DNA from: Usnea hakonensis
Taxonomy: Eukaryota > Ascomycota > Lecanoromycetes > Lecanorales > Parmeliaceae
Direction of reading: 5' to 3'
Assembly (NCBI GenBank): GCA_013423325.1
Contig: BLJB01000157.1
Coordinates: forward strand, 24,345 to 88,344
DNA length: 64,000 bases
Shown here: positions 58,798 through 64,000 of the stretch, in pieces
How positions within the stretch are numbered: the stretch's first letter is position 1
Layout of the letters: each line of letters begins with the position of its first letter
Position numbers and translations under genes: made by a program
Notes under the pieces: generated by a model
Seen by the model: only the letters and a program-made list of their open reading frames with translations
Told to the model about the DNA's origin: nothing
The model's database searches: none

Positions 58798-61766
58798 ATG
58801 CGTCGCCAGGACTACACAGTGGGATGGATCTGTGCGATACAGACAGAGTTCGTGGCAGCCTGCGAGCTGCTAGACGAGGAGCACCCTTTACTACCTGCTG
58901 ATTCCTCTCACGACGACAACGCCTACAACCTTGGTCGCATTGGTGAGCACTACATCGTCATCGCATGCCTTCCGAAAGGAAGGTACGGTATAGCCTCCGC
59001 CGCCAGCGTAGCTAAAGACATGCTACGCAGCTTCGAGTCTATCCGGATTGGATTGATGGTCGGCATCGGAGGAGGGGCACCCAGTGGCAAGCATGATATC
59101 AGACTTGGGGATATCGTCGTCGGTTGTCCTATCAACAAGGAGGGTGGTGTGGTTCCTTACAACTTTGGCAAGGCGGTTCAGGACCAGGAATTCACACGAA
59201 CCGGTTCCTTGAACTCGCCGCCAACAGTCCTCTTGACGGCGTTGACCAAGCTGAGCGCAGATCATGAGAGGAAAGGTAGTCATATCGCCGAGTCGGTTCG
59301 GTCGATAATGACCAAAAACCCAAGATTGAGAGGCAAATACCAACACCCAGGCATAGAGCGTGACAGGCTATATAATTCTCGTTACACTCATAGGAAACCT
59401 GATGATGGGTGCGAGATTTGTTGTGATAGTACATCTCCGCCGCTACTCCAACGACCACCGCGTGAGGTTGACCCGGACGAACCGGTTGTGCATTATGGCC
59501 TTATTGCATCAGCTGATAAATTGATGAAAGACGCAACGGTTCGTGATCAGCTGATCAAAGAGCACGATGTTTTATGTTTTGAGATGGAAGCGGCAGGACT
59601 TATGAATGACTTCCCCTGCGTTGTGATTCGAGGCATTTGTGATTACTCGGATTCGCATAAAAATGATGCCTGGCAAGGGTACGCTGCAGTTACGGCGGCG
59701 TTGTATGCCAAAGAACTTCTTAACACCATTCCGAAACATCACGTTGCCCGCATCCAGACCGCGACTGCAGAGATGGGTAAGTAGACTATAGATATTGATT
59801 ACATTGGCCCTTGGAAGGAGCATGTCAGGAAATTGATGTCACATTCCTATTATGATAGAATGAGCTCGATGGGAGTTGCCAAATTGTTTTCGCGTGTTTA
59901 CCAGATAATTGCTAGACCATGGATTTTGTATAGCGCTGATGTTTCCCATGACGGCTTTAGTGAAACCTCTGTTCTCCGTGCCATATCAAAAAGATAACAA
60001 CTTCATTGACCGAAAGGACATATTCTCTCAAATCGAGGGGCAGCTTCAAGTGCATCATCGCGTTTCATTATGTGGATTGGGAGGAGTTGGGTATGCTTTC
60101 TTCTTCTCAGACCCTGATGGATGCTGATACAAGTGCCAGAAAATCTCAGATCGCCATCGAGTACGCTTACCGCTTTCAGCAGTCTCATCCGCAGAGTCAT
60201 GTCTTCTGGGTATATGCAGCCAGCTATGCTACGTTCCTGCAGGCTTGTCATGGCATTGCCCGCAGTCTGAAGCTTCCTGCGTGTGACGAGCCACAGACTA
60301 ATCCGTGCGAATTGGTCTCCGAATGGCTCAACGAGGACGATCATAGTTGGCTTATGATTTTGGATAATGCAGACAATGCAGAGCTCTTTTCCCCTCCTGA
60401 TAGCTCAGAGTTACCACGTGCCAATTCTACGCAGATTCAGAGATCTTTAGGTGACTATCTTCCAAGCATCTTGAATCCTCAGAAGTCGGTGCTCGTTACG
60501 ACAAGAAGCAGACTTGTTGGTCAGGATCTTGCTCAGGGAGGATTATGTGTTGAGGTGCCGCCACTCTCGTCTCGAGAAGCGATGGACTTCTTGCAGTCAA
60601 AAGTGACAGCAGCGGTTGACTCTTTTGACATGCACATGGCGAAGAGGCTCTTAGATGTCCTGGGATGTAACCCGCTAGCCATCACGCAGGCTGCTGCTTT
60701 TATGGACCGTAAACGGATGACTATACAAACTTATCTTGCAGATCTTGAACGCGACGAGCAGAGCCTAGCGGATTATCTAAGTCACGAGCTTCAAGATCCT
60801 CGAAAGCCGCGTGGTTTTCATAATTCGGTCTTCCGAACCTGCAAGCTCACCTTTGATCAGATCCTAAAGCAAGAGCCTCAAACCGCGAAGCTGCTCTCAT
60901 TGATGGCAAAGCTTGATACACAGCGGATCCCAGAGAAACTGTTACGACGGGCAGCTGAGACAGAGGTGGACTTCCGTATGGCGATCGGTACGCTTGACGG
61001 ATTTGCTTTGATTAGTCAAGAGACTGGGGGACAGACATACGCGATGCACCCACTCGTGCAGGCATCAGTGCACTACTGGCTAGGGCAGAGTAGTGAGTTC
61101 AACCACAGATCATCAAGATCCTACCGTCAAAGCGTTCAGGACCCATCATCATCCAAAGCGGATCAGACAACAAATCGAAACACTTCACCACAAGATACGC
61201 AAGTAACGAGGGACCCATGCCAACTTGAGCATAATGGCGATTTACATCAATTCATGAAACGAATTTCAAGGGAAATTCAAGACATCCGTGTCCAAAGCCA
61301 TCAGACCCACGCATTGAGTCAAGTCGTCAATTCCTCAGATGGTAGGGAATCTCCGGAGAGCAGCACGAGCAGCGAAGGAAGCAACTACGGTCCAGGGGCC
61401 CTAGGACATCTAAGGCGGCTCGAAGAACATCAAAGAGATGACAGCGGTGTCCGGCCATCGAACACTTCGTTCCAATTCAAAAGGGATCCTTTGCGCCGTT
61501 ACTTCGTCTGTCATGGCCAAGCACTAAGCTATGTGCTTGAATGGCCTGACCCCAGGGATACATCGTGCGGAACAAGATCCAGTTTGATATTCACACAAAA
61601 GTACGCTTCTCCAAGGATAATGAAGGTCAGGACGGAGATCAGAGACTCAGCAGACTTGTTTTCTCTTGGATGCGTCTTCTCGGACATAGTGATGCTCTTA
61701 CGCAGCATTGAATTCTCTGTAAAACTCAGAAAAAACAGTCCCTTGTTTCTACGCGCTAGACTTTAA
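58798..61766 (+). CDS. PNP-NB-ARC NLR-type protein with kinase-like tail
   Basis: STAND/NLR immune-type protein. The model is join(58798..59776, 59961..60090, 60140..61766), 911 aa, phases consistent (introns of 184 and 49 nt). Residues about 5-310 are a nucleoside-phosphorylase (PNP_UDP) domain, with YTVGWICAIQTEFVAACELL, MVGIGGGAP, GDIVVGCP and CFEMEAAGLM followed by VIRGICDYSD. The NB-ARC domain follows: P-loop GLGGVGKSQIA, kinase-2 WLMILDNADN, RNBS-B SVLVTTRSR and GCNPLAITQAAAFM. There is no TPR, ankyrin or WD repeat array. Instead the tail (about 840-911) contains QKYASP, then SADLFSLGCVFSDI, the subdomain VIII/IX pattern of a kinase, then a stop at 61764. The PNP-NB-ARC part looks functional; the tail looks like a fused kinase remnant. 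Confidence 0.85.
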
Positions 61767-63465
61767 CAACCACCACCTGTGTCAGAAAAGTTCCAAAATA
61801 AATGTTGTTTTTCTGAAGGATATCTAAAACTTTTGAACTAATCTTTTCATCGAAAAATGATGTTGTATCAAATTTGTCGCCACGAAATTTTGATGTGTCG
61901 CCAAGAGAATTCACCCTTCTCACATTTCACCAATCCGTGGGATACTACGGTAATCAATTCCACTGCGGTGGAGGAAGCCTACTACTGCAATTCAGAAAAG
62001 GCACACTCGTGGATAGAATCTCAGAGAGAAACACATTCTTCTCGCACCGCTGAGGCTTCCATTACTGATGCCCTCATCCCTATTCCGAGAATGCTTGAAG
62101 ACCCTCAGCCACGACCTGTTCCTCGAAACCTGTGGACGGCATTTCAAGTGATATGTCCTGACTGCGATTCACGCCATCCGCAGGTTTAGAGATCTAGTAA
62201 GGGTCCAGAGCAGGTTACAGATCTGGATCGTCTTTCTGAGGAGAGTGCTGGTCGGGTTGGTCGTGACAACGATTCTGAAGTCTCTTCGATTGTTTCAGTC
62301 AAGGGACCAAGCATCTTTACCAACCACCCATTGTCCTCCACAACTTCCATTGCAGAAAATCAGGGAGCAGCTGAAGAATTTGCAAAGGTGCTACTCACCG
62401 ACGAGATACTGTAGCCTCTTTGCTTTGCAGCACTACGTCGGATTGATATTGAGAAACTGGAAAGAAATTTAGCTAGGCTTCTCAAGTCTTATGCGAAAGA
62501 CTTGAACGTTGAAGCAATAACGGATTTAGAGCGAACTGCAGTCAGGCTTGCTGGAGCACATGCTCAGTCCGTCGCTTGTCATCTGTGCACAATCTGGACC
62601 CACGTAGGAAAACACGATATGGAAATGCATCTGCTTTCGGCACAGGTTCCTCAAAATGAAGAACGCATTGAGCAGTATCTTCGACATATAGTGAAATCTG
62701 GCGCTCGTGGCGATGTCCTTGACACAACAAAAGTTTCTCAAGATGTCGCGGTCGAGCCAGAAGATGAGCGTTCGGACGATAGCGGGTCGGACGAAGCAGA
62801 CCGTCCGGATCTCTCCAATCTTAGTAAAGTTGAGGCTTTTATGACGAAGTCGAGGGCTTTCGCTAGGCTGAGAGTGAACTTTCTTACTTTCCATGCACCA
62901 GTATCAGAGGACAAAGACCAGGAACGTGTGAATCGAGAGCTTGCACCGCAATCATTTCGAAGTCAGACGATTCTAGAGAGACCACAGAGAATAGAGTAAA
63001 GGAACCTGTGGATAAAAAGCTAGTAGAGGGCCATTTTGAACCCATTTCGAACTCTGATGATTCCAAAGAGACCACAGACACCAATAGGCAGTTGGGGCCG
63101 ACATTGAGATGGGGAACTTCGGCCTTGAAGTGGTGCCAATGAACATTGAAATACAATCAGAAGATAGATCATCCTCGTATGTTCTTCTACGGACGCCAAA
63201 GCAGCTCGGTGAGAAGCTTTTGCCTAATGATGTGAATCTTCCTGAGAGATGGGGGATGTACTTTGAAGAAGGCCTTAGGATGAGCCGCTTGTTTATGTTT
63301 GTATTGTTCTTGTATCTGTTGGCCACTCTTGTCTTTGGTATCGCTTGGTATCGCAAGTTCGGGATGGCTGGTCCACAGTCTGGCTTGGGAGCATTCGGCG
63401 TTTCGAGCTGGATGGTCGGCTTGATGTCTATTATCACTGTGGTATGGTTCAAATGGGCAGAATAA
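61767..63465 (+). pseudogene. Kinase and membrane-anchored fungal domain fragments
   Basis: Open stretches in the same direction as the NLR gene but in several frames. 61857-62189 contains an MLEDPQPRPVPRNLW segment, like the C-terminal lobe end of a fungal kinase. About 62405-62415 has a stop that breaks the frame preceding the acidic, helical stretch at 62502-62999, which contains AFMTKSRAFARLRVNFLTFHAP. 63109-63465 ends with two hydrophobic helices (LFMFVLFLYLLATLVFGIAW and VSSWMVGLMSIITVVWF). The order (kinase, helical middle, membrane end) fits a longer ancestral kinase-type STAND protein. As written it does not form one frame. Confidence 0.6.
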
Positions 63466-64000
63466 GATCGTGGCTGCGATGAGTGGCGAGATCCCGAATC
63501 ATGCGAAGACCAATCATTTTGTTAGCAGCGTATATCTTGAGTGTGTTAGTGGCGGTGCGATGTTACCTATACCCAGGCATAAAGAAACGGTATTCGGAAT
63601 TGTTTTTGGGCAAAGCGAGCGATGACGGTCTATGTTATACAAAATAGTCATTCGAGACTACGCGAGGCTCGGTACTGCTGTTATAGCAAGATGCATATTG
63701 TTTGCTAACGAAGATGTATACTTTTTTTTAGAATACTACAATCTCTGTGTTGCTGGTTGGATTGGATTGGAATTCATACTCGTGTCTATCTAACTATGTG
63801 AAAGATAATTACGGGAAGCTCTATGGCAATGATGTAAGGGAAACCTTTGTAGCATCACTGCTACCAGGGTAAAAAAACCTTACCGTACTCCTACTTGTCT
63901 CTGCTGTTTTGAGTCTGCATACCACCTTCGACTGCTGTCGCTCGGTACCTCCTGCGCTCGTGTTCCTCTACCCCCTTTGTGCCGACGCTAGCGTCCCTTA
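63466..64000. other. Right end of the window, no gene seen
   Basis: No supported frame. There is a short T-run near 63723 and unremarkable sequence to the edge. Confidence 0.4.

Overview
The window is nuclear DNA from a filamentous ascomycete (Pezizomycotina; a leotiomycete or close relative is possible, but the exact lineage is a guess). Genes are split by short introns, mostly 43-77 nt, with GTRNGY donors, CTAAC/CTGAC-type branch sites and AG acceptors. Fungal-specific families (HET, UstYa/DUF3328, Pom1, SIN Cdc14, Argonaute, PNP-NB-ARC NLR) are present. Gene models were assembled by hand from open frames plus splice signals; where exon lengths sum to a multiple of three, this is used as a consistency check.

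Layout. 0.4-5.2 kb: Pom1/DYRK polarity kinase (+). 5.2-7.9 kb: gene-poor, with a C-rich tract and RIP-like repeats. 7.9-11.5 kb: FAD monooxygenase and a fungal-specific transcription factor whose zinc cluster is broken (+). 12.5-14.9 kb: HET-domain protein (-). 17.8-21.1 kb: Argonaute (+). 22.6-23.4 kb: four-repeat Myb/SANT-like protein (+). 23.8-28.1 kb: compact housekeeping block with a ZIP zinc transporter (-), NOP16 (+) and a Pex30-type peroxin (-). 28.3-28.9 kb: a TIR element carrying a 23-bp satellite. 30.2-32.8 kb: a decayed short-chain dehydrogenase next to an intact Tri3-like acyltransferase (+). 34.5-35.5 kb: a decayed minus-strand gene. 36.5-39 kb: C2H2 zinc-finger protein (-). 40.9-43.4 kb: divergent SIN Cdc14 (-) and GGPP synthase (+). 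44.8-48.5 kb: pseudogene of a fungal Na+/K+-type P-ATPase (+).

The most interesting region is 49.6-54.8 kb. A three-exon gene on the minus strand encodes a small secreted precursor with seven near-identical Tyr-containing repeats (core L-Y-D-H-D), six of them ending at Lys-Arg Kex2 sites. It is followed by two plus-strand UstYa/DUF3328 genes, one intact and one with a 1-nt frameshift. This is the architecture of a fungal ribosomal-peptide (dikaritin/ustiloxin-type) cluster in minimal form. I do not recognise the repeat sequence from the dikaritins I know. A glutathione peroxidase (+) and a metaxin/SAM35-like mitochondrial import protein (-) follow.

The right end (58.8-63.5 kb) holds a PNP-NB-ARC NLR-type protein whose C-terminus runs into fragments of a protein kinase and a membrane-anchored fungal domain, apparently a decayed or chimeric innate-immunity locus. 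The window therefore mixes conserved housekeeping genes with several accessory islands that show decay, transition-biased mutations and repeats. It also carries an RNA-silencing gene (Argonaute).
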